64,000 nucleotides of DNA from Mesorhizobium kowhaii (GCF_003253745.1 NZ_MZXV01000019.1:1-64000); one strand, 5' to 3'. Counted from the stretch's first letter, positions 1 through 8,642 are shown. Notes: a model not told the origin generated them from the letters alone. Program-made: numbers and translations.

Positions 1-66
1 GCCCACAAGCTTGGTGCCCAGAAAAGCCTCCGCCAAGCTCAACTGACCCGTCCGCTTCACTGCCAT
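1..66 (-). CDS. N-terminus of a possible IS transposase (runs off left edge)
   Basis: An open frame reading leftward from an ATG at 66 runs off the window and gives 22 residues beginning MAVKRTGQLSLAEAF. A good ribosome binding site (GGAGG) lies 8-12 bases upstream. The QLSxAEAF pattern resembles the start of IS5/IS4-type transposases common in Mesorhizobium, but 22 residues are too few to be certain. The family assignment is inference. The next sequence inward (127-177) is a palindromic repeat, not an IS terminal repeat that I can recognise. Confidence 0.4.
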   Translation of the reverse strand, partial: MAVKRTGQLSLAEAFLGTKLVG

Positions 67-126
67 CCTGATGTCCTCCGAGCTTCTGTCTCAGAGAATC
101 ACAACCAGCGAATTACGCAACAGGCC

Positions 127-180
127 CCATGTGGGGGAGATGCCCGGCAGGGTAGAGGGGGGCGCTGTCCCGCCGACTCC
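127..180. repeat. Mosaic repeat, family B half-copy
   Basis: One arm of a GC-rich repeat: GGGGGAGATG, then CCCGGCAGGG, then GAGGGGGGCGCTGTCCCGCC. The same words recur as full inverted pairs at 12813-12994, 16397-16577 and 52758-52945. It lies between the possible transposase start and the 3' end of msrA. Confidence 0.75.
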
Positions 181-200
181 TCCTTCGAAGCCCCCAAGCC

Positions 201-938
201 TCAATTGCTCGCCGACAGCACCAGCACCGGCTTGTCGCTGTACAGTGCCGGGAACAGCTGCTTCAGGTTCGCCACCTTGGGCAGGTCGTTGTAGACGATG
301 TAGGGATAGGTCGGGTTCAGGGTCAAAAAGTCCTGGTGGTAGTCCTCGGCCGGATAGAAGGTCTTGCCGGTTTCCAGCGTGGTGACGATCGGCTTGGGGA
401 AGACCTTGGCCTGGTCGAGCTGGGCGATGTAGCTCTGCGCGATCTTCTTTTGCGCATCGTTTTCGGCAAAAATCGTCGAGCGGTACTGCGTGCCTGAATC
501 GGGACCCTGGAAATTCAGCTGGGTCGGGTTGTGGGCGACCGAGAAATAGACCTGCAGCAACTGGCCATAGGTGACAACAGACGGGTCGTAGGTGATCTCG
601 ACGGATTCGGCATGTCCGGTGCGGCCTGAGCCGACCGTCTCGTAGACGGCGGTGTCCTTGCTGCCGCCGGTATAGCCGGACACGGCCTTGCTGACGCCCT
701 TGACGTGCTGGAAAACGCCTTGCACGCCCCAGAAGCAGCCGCCGGCGAAGATCGCCTTCTCACTGCCGCTGGCCGCCTTCTCGTCGATCGACGGCGGCGG
801 GATGACCACCGCGTCCTCGGCGGAAACCGCTGGCGTCAGCCAGAAGGCGGCGCCCGCGGCGGCAAGCGCCAACGCGGCGAGCGCGCTCCTGAGAAAATTC
901 GACGACGATCTGGCGGCTGGTTTTCGAATGTCGGTCAT
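201..938 (-). CDS. msrA: Exported peptide-methionine (S)-S-oxide reductase MsrA
   Basis: Reduces methionine-S-sulfoxide in damaged proteins. The 245-residue product carries the MsrA signature GCFWG at 67-71 with catalytic Cys68, followed by the family motifs SGYTGG, GHAESV and GTQYRS. A hydrophobic N-terminal segment (about 15-40, ending AVSA) looks like a signal peptide, so the enzyme probably acts in the periplasm. Cys68 is the only cysteine, so there is no resolving cysteine and regeneration must rely on an external thiol. The motif usually read HDPTQ is HNPTQ here. The ATG at 938 has an AGGAG site upstream. It stands alone, with no msrB nearby. Confidence 0.93.
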   Translation of the reverse strand: MTDIRKPAARSSSNFLRSALAALALAAAGAAFWLTPAVSAEDAVVIPPPSIDEKAASGSEKAIFAGGCFWGVQGVFQHVKGVSKAVSGYTGGSKDTAVYETVGSGRTGHAESVEITYDPSVVTYGQLLQVYFSVAHNPTQLNFQGPDSGTQYRSTIFAENDAQKKIAQSYIAQLDQAKVFPKPIVTTLETGKTFYPAEDYHQDFLTLNPTYPYIVYNDLPKVANLKQLFPALYSDKPVLVLSASN

Positions 939-1077
939 GGCTGAGCTCCTGTGACGTCCATCATGTGGAGTCTATTGGATAAGAGTGGATCATGCGACGG
1001 GTGAGTTGCGGCCGAAGCCTCACTTTCGCGTGCGCCCGGATCCGGTCCTGGGGTCAGGACCGAAGCCGGAAACAGCG

Positions 1078-1347
1078 CTAGTTGGCCGGGACCATGGCAT
1101 CCGTCGCCGGCTTCATGGCATCGGCCGCTGGCTTCATCGCATCGGCGGCGGGCTTCATGGCGTTCGTGCTCATCGCGTCGGGCGCCATCGCGCCGGCCGG
1201 CTTCATCGCATCGGTCGCCGGCTTCATGGCGTTGGCGGCGGGCTTCATCGCGTTGGTCGCGTCGTCGGCTCGGGCGGCGGCAACCAGCGCCGTCGGGCAC
1301 AAAGCGAGAGCGAGCGCCGGCAGCGTCAGGCGGGAGAGAATGGTCAT
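1078..1347 (-). CDS. Secreted MKPA-repeat low-complexity protein
   Basis: An 89-residue product. Residues 1-28 form a clear signal peptide (MTILSRLTLPALALALCPTA, then AAARA). The mature part is almost entirely a heptad-like repeat NAMKPA(A/T) or DAMKPA(A/T), with about eight MKPA or near-MKPA units ending AMVPAN. The start at 1347 is preferred over the longer frame because it has an AGGAG ribosome site and begins the signal peptide. Function is unknown. The periodic Met/Lys/Pro/Ala pattern suggests an extended or helical periplasmic peptide, possibly metal- or oxidant-interacting through methionines (inference). It lies next to msrA. Confidence 0.75.
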   Translation of the reverse strand: MTILSRLTLPALALALCPTALVAAARADDATNAMKPAANAMKPATDAMKPAGAMAPDAMSTNAMKPAADAMKPAADAMKPATDAMVPAN

Positions 1348-1434
1348 GGATAGTCTCCTGGTTGGTGGGGATGATGGCGCACTTCTTCGGTGGCCGGGTT
1401 GTTGCGGCGCCGCTCGTGCGGCGTTGCGCGGTCT

Positions 1435-1462
1435 GCGCATGATCCTTTCCGGGATCATGCGC
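1435..1462. repeat. Perfect palindrome with GATCATGC arms
   Basis: An 11-bp perfect stem (1435-1445 with 1452-1462) around a six-base loop, just past the 3' end of the DUF1223 gene. The arm word GGATCATG recurs in similar palindromes at 26633-26679 and 33777-33824, so this is a short repeated element. It may also act as a transcript end, although no T-run follows. Confidence 0.7.
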
Positions 1463-1470
1463 GGGGAATT

Positions 1471-2169
1471 TCAGTTGGTCGCGGCGGCGAGGATCGGTCC
1501 GCCGCCCGGCGACTGGACGAGCACGGCGGTGCTGAGCCCGTCCGAGGCTGCCGGCACATCCAGCGCCGTGGCGTCGCCGGTCCAGCTGCCGAGCTTTTCC
1601 AGCGAGTGCACGACATTGGCGTGCGGCAAGGTGCGGCCGGTGTTTTCGCCGCGCGCCACCGGCACCTCGACGACACCCTTGGCATAGCGCACCAGCCAGA
1701 CATCGGCCCGGCCGCCCGGCGCCGAGCCGGCGCCGATGCTTATCTTGCCACTGTCGAGCGACAGCGACGGCCCGCTGGTGTGGCCGGCGCTCGAGATCAG
1801 ATGCTGGATTTCGCCGGGTGCGGCGCCGACGACATCGGCACGGCCGTTGACCACCACTTGCGGGGTGAACGGGCCGTCATGGCCGAGCGGCGGCTCGTAA
1901 TTGACCTGGCGCTGGGTGAATTCCTGGCGGCCGAACGTGTCCTTCCAGCCGAGATAGTCCCAGTAGGTGACGTTGAACGACAGCGCCAGCACATCCGGCT
2001 GGTCCTTGACCTTGATCAGATTGGCGTTGGCCGGCGGGCAGGACGAGCAGCCCTGGCTGGTGAACAGTTCGACCACGGTGAGCGGCTGGGCTTGCGCCGC
2101 ACCAAGCGACACCGCCAGCGCAAGCGCGCCCAGGCTGGACACGACGATAGACTTGCAGGATCGCGACAT
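1471..2169 (-). CDS. DUF1223 family exported thioredoxin-like protein
   Basis: The 232-residue product has a signal peptide (about 1-27, cleavage near AQAQP) and then the DUF1223 hallmark VVELFTSQGCSSCPPA, with a CxxC pair at Cys41 and Cys44. DUF1223 proteins have a thioredoxin-like fold and are usually periplasmic; their substrate is unknown. The start at 2169 was chosen over a frame 14 residues longer because the signal peptide begins there and a GGAG lies upstream. It lies upstream of the MKPA-repeat gene, separated by a palindrome and about 120 bases. Confidence 0.88.
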   Translation of the reverse strand: MSRSCKSIVVSSLGALALAVSLGAAQAQPLTVVELFTSQGCSSCPPANANLIKVKDQPDVLALSFNVTYWDYLGWKDTFGRQEFTQRQVNYEPPLGHDGPFTPQVVVNGRADVVGAAPGEIQHLISSAGHTSGPSLSLDSGKISIGAGSAPGGRADVWLVRYAKGVVEVPVARGENTGRTLPHANVVHSLEKLGSWTGDATALDVPAASDGLSTAVLVQSPGGGPILAAATN

Positions 2170-2270
2170 CGGCTGGCTCCGTGGGTGACGGCGCCTGGAT
2201 GCACCGCTCATGTCCCCACTTCGCCGCCGGCCAAGGCTTCGTTACAGCGCTCACCGGTTTGTGATCGTTG

Positions 2271-2437
2271 GCGCTCTTTCCTTCTCCCCGCTGTGGGAGA
2301 AGGTGGATCGGCGCGCAGCGCCGAGACGGTTGAGGGGTGCTGGCCGGATCGCCGTCTTTGCCAAGCTGGAACACCCCTCATCCGACCGAGCTACGCTCGG
2401 CCACCTTCTCCCACAGGGGGAGAAGGAAGAGAGCGCC
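2271..2437. repeat. Full composite inverted repeat, family A
   Basis: Outer arms GCGCTCTTTCCTTCTCCCC and its complement enclose GAGAAGGTGGATCGGC, an inner stem, and GGGGTG...CACCCCTCATCCG. A second full copy is at 62330-62475, and partial copies are at 2840-2902, 10640-10670, 10951-10990 and 61196-61222. It fills the gap between two minus-strand genes and could fold into a long cruciform or RNA hairpin. Confidence 0.85.
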
Positions 2438-2438
2438 C

Positions 2439-2810
2439 CTACCGCCACGGCTGCAGGCTCGTATCCCGTACATAGGTGATGATCGTATCGCAGACGGCGT
2501 TCAAGTCTTTCAGAACATCGTCGTTCCAAAAGCGCAGAATGCGAAAGCCTCGCGCCTTTAGCTCAGCCTTGCGGATCCTATCAGAATCCGACTCCGCGTG
2601 CTGGCTACCATCGACCTCGATGATCAGGCCAGCTTCAAGGCAAACGAAATCGGCAATGTATTTTCCGAGAGGGACCTGGCGCCGAAATTTTATCCGATCG
2701 AGCCTGCGGTCACGCAGTTCATGCCACAGCCTGTCTTCCGCCTCCGTCATTTCGCGCCGGAGCGAGCGGGCAAAGCTGAGCTTGGCAGGGGAGACGGGTT
2801 GATGCGGCAT
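2439..2810 (-). CDS. DUF559 domain protein (Vsr-like endonuclease fold)
   Basis: The 123-residue product spans the whole DUF559 domain: an N-terminal AR.LRREMTEAE helix, FRRQVPLGKYIADFVC, a catalytic-looking acidic strand (GLIIEVDGSQH), and RILRFWNDDVL near the end. The family is related to very-short-patch and restriction-type nucleases and is common as singletons in rhizobia. The start is the ATG at 2810. It is flanked on both sides by family A repeats, so it may be part of a repeat-flanked insertion. Cellular role is unknown. Confidence 0.85.
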   Translation of the reverse strand: MPHQPVSPAKLSFARSLRREMTEAEDRLWHELRDRRLDRIKFRRQVPLGKYIADFVCLEAGLIIEVDGSQHAESDSDRIRKAELKARGFRILRFWNDDVLKDLNAVCDTIITYVRDTSLQPWR

Positions 2811-2839
2811 GGCGCCAGATTAGCCGCCCGTTGCGTTCC

Positions 2840-2902
2840 GTCCAGCACCCGTCTCGGCGCTACGCGCCGATCCACCTTCTCCACAAGGGGAGAAGGCAAA
2901 GA
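2840..2902. repeat. Partial family A repeat
   Basis: A half-element with GTCTCGGCGCTACGCGCCGA, CCACCTTCTCC and GGGGAGAAGG, matching the right half of the copy at 2271-2437. It lies between the DUF559 gene and the TadG-like gene. Confidence 0.75.
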
Positions 2903-2911
2903 GCTCCACCC

Positions 2912-3952
2912 TTACTGCGTCAGCACCGTGTTGGAGGGCCGCTTGTTGAAGTCGCACTTGCCGGTGACGGAGTAGGAGAAGTCGGTATTGGAGACCGGCG
3001 CCGGCACCGGGTTGCCGCCATCCTCCCAGGCCTGGGTGCTGGGCTGGCCGCAGGGCACGGCGGAGAAGATGTCGACGACCGTGCCGTTGGGCACCTCGGT
3101 GCCGTCGATGTAAAGCCGGTTGGAGGTGGTCGCGTCGTTCGTACTGAGGTTTTGCGGATTGCCCTGTGGCACGTTCATCTGCAGATTGAGGCCGCCCATC
3201 AGGCTGACGTCGATCGCCGCGCCGGCGCTGTTGGCTGGAACCATCGTGTCGACACAGTAATATTTCGTGCCATACTGGTCGGTGTTGAGCGTCACCCCGC
3301 TGGGGGGTTTTTTGCCGACCTTGCAGACCTGCGTCTGGACCACCGTGGAGACGCCCAAATTGTTGATGGTGCTGACGGTGGTGGTGCCGTAACCTTTGGG
3401 ATCTGTGCCGCCGCCGTAGAGGTAATCGATCGTCATCAGCGGCTTGGCAACCGCCGCACCGAATTGCGTGCCGTATAGCGTCATCGTCTTGTTCCAGTAA
3501 CCTGACACCCCGAGGACCTTGAAAGTGGACGTCACCAACGCCGGTTTCTTGCTAACCGCCGCGGCGACGGCGACCGGCACGGTGTTGATCCTGGCGATCT
3601 GCATGAAAACGGTCGGCATCGAGTAATTTGCCGTGGCCTGCGCGGTGGCGGTGCCGCCGGCGTCAACCACGAAACTGTTCAGCGTTGCGGTGGCCGCCGC
3701 CGGTGCACCGTTGGCGGCGAAGGAATCCTGCAACACCACCTGGCGCTGCGCCAGCGTCGAGGTCGTATCCATCGTGGTGATCGACAGGATCCCGGCATCG
3801 AGCGCGGACTGCATGTCCGCCCTGGTCTGGACCGCCGAGGTGTAGTCGACCGAGAAGCCGATGGCGGCAATGAGCGGCATCATACTAAGGATGAGGATCG
3901 GCGCAAACGAGCCGCTCCTCGACCTGACAAACCTGCCTGCTAGCCCCCGCAT
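2912..3952 (-). CDS. TadG-like pilus assembly / Tad-domain protein
   Basis: A 346-residue protein whose N-terminus (SRSGSFAPILILSMMPLIAA, then SVDYTSAVQTRADMQSALDA) is the membrane-anchored Tad/TadE-G signature of proteins in Flp-type pilus systems. The rest is an extracytoplasmic domain with paired cysteines. The start at 3952 is preferred because AAGGA lies about 8 bases upstream; an ATG at 3982 would add ten residues. No other tad genes are in view, so it is an orphan. The exact role (minor pilin-like or assembly factor) is not shown by the sequence. Confidence 0.85.
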   Translation of the reverse strand: MRGLAGRFVRSRSGSFAPILILSMMPLIAAIGFSVDYTSAVQTRADMQSALDAGILSITTMDTTSTLAQRQVVLQDSFAANGAPAAATATLNSFVVDAGGTATAQATANYSMPTVFMQIARINTVPVAVAAAVSKKPALVTSTFKVLGVSGYWNKTMTLYGTQFGAAVAKPLMTIDYLYGGGTDPKGYGTTTVSTINNLGVSTVVQTQVCKVGKKPPSGVTLNTDQYGTKYYCVDTMVPANSAGAAIDVSLMGGLNLQMNVPQGNPQNLSTNDATTSNRLYIDGTEVPNGTVVDIFSAVPCGQPSTQAWEDGGNPVPAPVSNTDFSYSVTGKCDFNKRPSNTVLTQ

Positions 3953-4204
3953 ACCGTGATCCTTACAAACGAATATCTCCACCGGCTAACATGGCAGTCA
4001 CAAATTATGCTCTAACGCACGTGGTTAAAATTTATCGATTTTTCGGGAACTCGCCCGATAAAGCCGACAAGTCCCCGCGCCGCTTGCCCCAGCAGCGGGC
4101 GGGGAAAGCGCTTCAGGTTTGGATTCGCACCCCACCCTTCTCCAGTCGTCGCGCCGGCTCGACAATTGGTCTCCGCCACAAGTTGGAACACTCATAGGTC
4201 TGCA

Positions 4205-4285
4205 GCGATTGCCCCGGCAGCGGGACGCCCCGCTTGCCCGGCAGCGGTACACCGCTTGCCTTGGTAGCGGCTGTGCCGCTTGCCG
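4205..4285. repeat. Three tandem ~23-bp hairpin repeats upstream of lepA
   Basis: Successive units read CCCGGCAGCGGGACGCCCCGCTTG, CCCGGCAGCGGTACACCGCTTG and CCTTGGTAGCGGCTGTGCCGCTTG, then a broken fourth. Each contains a small stem (AGCGG...CCGCT). A related unit is at about 4078-4100. The array lies about 30 bases before the lepA start, inside the 3953-4314 gap, which otherwise shows no gene. Possible leader-RNA structures or a repeat expansion. Confidence 0.7.
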
Positions 4286-4314
4286 CAGCAACAAGCCCCT
4301 GCTAAACGCGCGCC

Positions 4315-6120
4315 ATGAGCACGCCCCTCGACCACATCCGAAACTTCTCCATCGTCGCCCATATCGATCATGGCAAATCCACGCTTGCCGACCGGCTGAT
4401 CCAGCTGACCGGCGGGCTCGAGCTGCGCGACATGAAGGAGCAGGTGCTGGACTCGATGGACATCGAGCGCGAGCGCGGCATCACCATCAAGGCGCAGACC
4501 GTGCGGCTGAAATACCACGCCAACAATGGCGAGGACTATATCCTCAATCTGATCGACACGCCCGGCCATGTCGACTTCGCCTATGAAGTGTCGCGCTCGC
4601 TCGCCGCCTGCGAAGGCTCGCTGCTGGTGGTCGACGCCAGCCAGGGCGTCGAGGCGCAGACGCTGGCCAATGTCTACCAGGCGATCGACAACAACCACGA
4701 GATCGTCGTGGTGCTGAACAAGGTCGACCTGCCGGCCGCCGAGCCCGAGCGCATCCGCGAGCAGGTCGAGGAGGTGATCGGCATCGACGCCTCCAACGCC
4801 GTGCTGATCTCGGCCAAGACCGGGCTTGGCATTCCCGATGTGCTGGAAGCGATCGTCCACCAATTGCCGCCGCCGCGCGAGGGCGACGCTTCGGCTCCCT
4901 TGAAGGCCATGCTGGTCGACAGCTGGTACGACGCCTATCTCGGCGTCATCGTTCTGGTGCGCATCATCGACGGCGTGCTGAAGAAGGGCCAGACCATCCG
5001 CATGATGGGCACCGGCGCCAAGCACCTGGTCGAGCGCACCGGCGTGTTCACCCCGGCCCGCATCAATGTCGACGAGCTCGGCCCCGGCGAGTTCGGCTTC
5101 TTCACCGGCTCGATCAAGGAAGTGGCCGACACCCGCGTCGGCGACACCATCACCGAGGACAAGCGCCAGACGGCCAAGGCGCTGCCCGGCTTCAAGCCGG
5201 CACAGCCGGTGGTGTTCTGCGGCCTGTTCCCGGTCGACGCCGCAGATTTCGAGGATTTGCGCGCCGCGGTCGGCAAATTGCGCCTCAACGACGCTTCCTT
5301 CTCCTATGAAATGGAAACCAGTGCAGCGCTTGGCTTCGGCTATCGCTGCGGCTTCCTTGGCCTCTTGCATCTGGAAATCATCCAGGAGCGGCTGGAGCGC
5401 GAGTTCAACCTCGACCTGATCGCCACCGCGCCGTCGGTCGTCTACCGGCTGCTGCTCACCGACGGCTCGATGAAGGAACTGCACAACCCGGCCGACATGC
5501 CCGACGTGGTCAAGATCTCGGCCATCGAGGAGCCGTGGATCCGCGCCACCATCCTGACCCCCGACGACTATCTCGGCGGCATATTGAAACTCTGCCAGGA
5601 CCGGCGCGGCATCCAGGCCGACCTGTCCTATGTCGGCAAGCGCGCCATGCTGATCTACGATTTGCCGCTCAACGAGGTTGTTTTCGACTTCTACGACCGG
5701 CTGAAGTCGATCTCCAAGGGCTATGCCTCGTTCGACTATCATTTGACCGACTACAAGGAAGGCGATCTGGTGAAGATGTCGATCCTGGTCAATGAGGAGC
5801 CGGTCGACGCGCTGTCGATGCTGGTGCACCGCACGGCGGCGGAAAAGCGCGGCCGGCAGATGTGCGAGAAGCTGAAGGAGCTGATCCCGAACCATCTGTT
5901 CAAGATCCCGATCCAGGCCGCGATCGGCGGCAAGGTCATCGCGCGCGAAACCATCTCGGCGCTGCGCAAGGATGTGACCGCCAAATGCTACGGCGGCGAC
6001 GTCTCGCGCAAGCGCAAGCTGCTGGACAAGCAGAAAGAAGGCAAGAAGCGCATGCGCCAGTTCGGCAAGGTGGATATCCCGCAGGAGGCGTTTATCCAGG
6101 CCTTGAAGATGGGCGATTGA
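4315..6120 (+). CDS. lepA: Elongation factor 4 (LepA) GTPase
   Basis: Ribosomal back-translocase that relieves stalled translocation complexes. The 601-residue length is normal. The GTPase P-loop AHIDHGKST is at 15-23, followed by DTPGHVDF and NKVDLP, then the EF-G-like domains and the LepA-specific C-terminal domain with [20 protein letters not shown]. No strong Shine-Dalgarno is visible. Its stop codon coincides with the left edge of the foreign island: the convergent minus-strand ORF overlaps the last 29 bases. Confidence 0.97.
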   Translation: MSTPLDHIRNFSIVAHIDHGKSTLADRLIQLTGGLELRDMKEQVLDSMDIERERGITIKAQTVRLKYHANNGEDYILNLIDTPGHVDFAYEVSRSLAACEGSLLVVDASQGVEAQTLANVYQAIDNNHEIVVVLNKVDLPAAEPERIREQVEEVIGIDASNAVLISAKTGLGIPDVLEAIVHQLPPPREGDASAPLKAMLVDSWYDAYLGVIVLVRIIDGVLKKGQTIRMMGTGAKHLVERTGVFTPARINVDELGPGEFGFFTGSIKEVADTRVGDTITEDKRQTAKALPGFKPAQPVVFCGLFPVDAADFEDLRAAVGKLRLNDASFSYEMETSAALGFGYRCGFLGLLHLEIIQERLEREFNLDLIATAPSVVYRLLLTDGSMKELHNPADMPDVVKISAIEEPWIRATILTPDDYLGGILKLCQDRRGIQADLSYVGKRAMLIYDLPLNEVVFDFYDRLKSISKGYASFDYHLTDYKEGDLVKMSILVNEEPVDALSMLVHRTAAEKRGRQMCEKLKELIPNHLFKIPIQAAIGGKVIARETISALRKDVTAKCYGGDVSRKRKLLDKQKEGKKRMRQFGKVDIPQEAFIQALKMGD

Positions 6121-7675
6121 TCTCCTTAGCTTCCTCAATCAGCTGAATGACGGCATCCGTCCTATCAGTCTTTTCATAAGCCAGAAGTTGGCCCTTCCGC
6201 GCAACCCTATGGGCAAAGATCGGCAAGGACTTCAGGGCCCGGTTCACGTTGTATTTTCGAATACGCAATCGGCCCTGGTCCGTTGCAGCTGAGATTTCAT
6301 CACAAGTAGCCGGCCGATCGAACTCAGCAAGTGCCAGAAGGCTTCTTGACGCCTCGGAACGCGTGACATCGGGTCTTGGAAGCATCTCAGCCCCGTCTAT
6401 GTTAACAACAAAATCTCTAACCTTCCGAATGTAATCTTGGAGGGTCCCGTCGTTACCGATGGAAACGTCCGAAACGTCGTCCATTACGTCCACTAAACCG
6501 AACAAGGAATGGGATACGTCATTCTGTTTAAATCGCTGATAGTTATCGATGTCTAACTCTCGGCCGCGCTTGATGTGCCTCTCGTATCGAATACGCTGGT
6601 CTGCTGAAACACTAACGACAATCATATTGTCGTATAGTTTTCGAAGAAGAAGAATTTCCTCCGGCGTTCTAAAACCCGTAATTATTATCGCTCTGTCTGA
6701 TAAGCTGTCTATGTGCTCTATCATACTCCGAGCTACGGCATCGTAGCCGGCAGACTCCATATACCTTAAGGTATCGGCCTCACTAGTTATGATCAGGTCT
6801 TCCTCTGAGATGCGGTTTCGAAAAAAAGTGCTTGCCTCAAGGTGTACGATTTCCCGTACGCTTTGAGCGATATGCGCAAATGTTGTTTTTCCAGAGCACT
6901 TGTAGCCGACAACGCATATGATTGGAGGCACTTTTGACAGACCCAATTCGAGTTGAGGGCTGTCCCGGAAATTACTCGATCGATTTGATACGAAGTTATT
7001 CGATATGTTGGCAGCTGCGTTGAGACGGTCGTACTGATCAAGAAGCAAGGAAAGTGACTTTGCGCGAAAGTCGTACTTCATCGACTCCTCAAATTCCATC
7101 TCCCCAAGAGTTTTGGGAATTCCTATCTGGCCGTCCGGGATAAACCAGCCGTTAAAATTCATTGGAGAAAGCCATGGATACATGGCGGACTGCTCGAATG
7201 AAGGTGGAGTGTCGGCGACACGTCCCGTCGTTTCTCCATGAAAAAAGATTGGCTCAAAAATATTCGGAAGCTTGAGCGCGATGTCTGACTTCACAATAGC
7301 ACTCCGCCTCTTTCCGGATTTGCGGATGGCCTCATCAAGCTCCAAGAACGACGTCGATGCAAACCACTCTTTTACTCGCATTCCCGGAAAATCGGTAGAT
7401 TCACTTAGAGCTTCAATACGGAGCGAGGTATCTTCGATGAAGTACGCCCCCCGTACGATCCGCTCTTTGTCAATAAATCTGACGGCGTTTGTCAAAAGAA
7501 AAGCTGTATCCGAACTATAATCCTCTTCATACGCCTCTTTATTTCCGCGAGTAAAATACAGACTGTACCCACGTCGAGAAAATATTATTCGAGCCTGCAG
7601 GAGCTTGTCTATACTTGTCGTGTTGAATGTTAACCTTATCAGGCGTGTAAACCTCAATGAATCAAACAGGCTCAT
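6092..7675 (-). CDS. Fusion: HAM1/RdgB-like NTP pyrophosphatase + P-loop kinase + winged helix
   Basis: A 527-residue three-part protein. Residues about 13-220 follow the HAM1/ITPase pattern: NTTS..K at 18-24, [10 protein letters not shown] at 81-90 (like the catalytic DDTGL segment), FPGMR, GETTGRV, then WFIPDG, TLGEME and a basic K..FRAKSL tail. Residues about 250-425 form a P-loop kinase with Walker [10 protein letters not shown] at 257-265 and an arginine-rich lid ([13 protein letters not shown]), like CoaE/adenylate-kinase-type enzymes. Residues about 440-502 look like a winged helix. The start at 7675 lies one base past the upstream gene's stop, so it is translationally coupled. A frame 18 residues longer exists. 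The last codons overlap lepA, so the C-terminus may be truncated by the insertion. Codon use is more AT-rich than the neighbours. Domain calls are from motif reading; function is inference. Confidence 0.75.
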   Translation of the reverse strand: MSLFDSLRFTRLIRLTFNTTSIDKLLQARIIFSRRGYSLYFTRGNKEAYEEDYSSDTAFLLTNAVRFIDKERIVRGAYFIEDTSLRIEALSESTDFPGMRVKEWFASTSFLELDEAIRKSGKRRSAIVKSDIALKLPNIFEPIFFHGETTGRVADTPPSFEQSAMYPWLSPMNFNGWFIPDGQIGIPKTLGEMEFEESMKYDFRAKSLSLLLDQYDRLNAAANISNNFVSNRSSNFRDSPQLELGLSKVPPIICVVGYKCSGKTTFAHIAQSVREIVHLEASTFFRNRISEEDLIITSEADTLRYMESAGYDAVARSMIEHIDSLSDRAIIITGFRTPEEILLLRKLYDNMIVVSVSADQRIRYERHIKRGRELDIDNYQRFKQNDVSHSLFGLVDVMDDVSDVSIGNDGTLQDYIRKVRDFVVNIDGAEMLPRPDVTRSEASRSLLALAEFDRPATCDEISAATDQGRLRIRKYNVNRALKSLPIFAHRVARKGQLLAYEKTDRTDAVIQLIEEAKEINRPSSRPG

Positions 7676-7676
7676 G

Positions 7677-8642
7677 TTATTCCTCGATCTGATAGCCTGT
7701 ATTGGATATATGGGATATAAATACTCCATCGACGCCGGTTATTCGAAGCACGGCTTCGCGAAGCTTCTCTGCGTCACGTCGATTTGGATCGAATAGACAG
7801 AACACAAGCGGCCCGAGGCTGCTCATCCCGCATGGCATACCAAATAGATCGTCTATTTGTTTCATGATTGCGGCGACCGTCTCTCCATAGATACCTATCT
7901 CTCGCTTTTTGAAGGCAGTTCCATTTATGCCTGCGAGCGCATCTCTCAGACTGGAGAAGTCGCGACTTATAAACGCCGGAATGAACCCTCCGAAGACATA
8001 CGTGTTGAGAAGTCCGAGCTCTTCCGGGGTTATGTCCCTGTTTCGGGCGATGAAAGCGATTTCCTCTTCGTGATCTAGATGCCGAGTCCGCGGCATTACA
8101 AGCAATACACCGTAGTTGGGGGCTTCCCAGCGAGATATTAATAGCGGGGGTACGGTCGGGTAGGTAACGGAAGACGGCTTGATCCGTGTATCATCGTTCC
8201 GCCTACCGCCATCCCAAATTAGCCCGCCGTGCCGGAATGAATGGTAGCCTACGCCAGACGTGCCACCGCGTCCTGTTAGCATCTGAGTCTGGTCGTCATC
8301 GAGACCCAGTTGGTGAAAGGCTCGATACCCAAATGCTATCGCCGACAGCAATGCAGTCTTTGAGCCAAAGCCATGGTTTGCTGGTGGCAATTTTCGGCAG
8401 ATCAATCTGTAGCGACGACCGTCGGAGATCACCTCAAGCTTCGAAAGAAGCCGCCTGACATCACCAATTGCCCGAGAATCTAAGGTTCCAAAATCGTGGG
8501 CATCGTTTGATACCTGGTCAACAAATTGGATCTCGGTCGACGGCTCTGACAATGAGAAGCCAAGACCGCCAGGGATATAGGATGAAAATCCAAGCGTATC
8601 CAGCAATGTTATATGTATCCGACTATGACACTTTATTATCAT
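7677..8642 (-). CDS. GHMP-superfamily kinase, beta-RFAP-synthase-like
   Basis: The 321-residue product starts SRIHITLLDTLG and has GGLGFSL near 25-31, the GHMP ATP loop PPANHGFGSKTAL at 86-98, and RGGTSGVG with GGLIWDGG at 125-145. These match the family of beta-ribofuranosylaminobenzene 5'-phosphate synthases, GHMP-fold enzymes of methanopterin synthesis. No other pterin gene is nearby, so a different small-molecule substrate such as a nucleotide or PRPP-like sugar phosphate is more likely (inference). The start ATG overlaps the stop of the upstream membrane-protein gene (ATGA at 8639-8642), and its stop is followed after one base by the next gene. It is the middle gene of a tight three-gene operon. 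Confidence 0.75.
   Translation of the reverse strand: MIIKCHSRIHITLLDTLGFSSYIPGGLGFSLSEPSTEIQFVDQVSNDAHDFGTLDSRAIGDVRRLLSKLEVISDGRRYRLICRKLPPANHGFGSKTALLSAIAFGYRAFHQLGLDDDQTQMLTGRGGTSGVGYHSFRHGGLIWDGGRRNDDTRIKPSSVTYPTVPPLLISRWEAPNYGVLLVMPRTRHLDHEEEIAFIARNRDITPEELGLLNTYVFGGFIPAFISRDFSSLRDALAGINGTAFKKREIGIYGETVAAIMKQIDDLFGMPCGMSSLGPLVFCLFDPNRRDAEKLREAVLRITGVDGVFISHISNTGYQIEE

Noticed and set aside
1082..1687. Plus-strand frame with a GFMAS-type repeat
   Set aside because: It is the complement of the MKPA repeat in another frame; it lacks a signal peptide start and ribosome site.
2912..3478. Plus-strand 215-codon frame over the TadG-like gene
   Set aside because: Antisense of the TadG-like coding sequence without a domain.
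4205..4285. CRISPR-like array
   Set aside because: Units are adjacent with no unique spacers and only about three copies; they are tandem hairpins, not a CRISPR.
4192..6138. A 648-codon minus-strand frame covering lepA
   Set aside because: It is the antisense shadow of lepA, produced by GC-rich codon bias; no ribosome site or recognisable domain.
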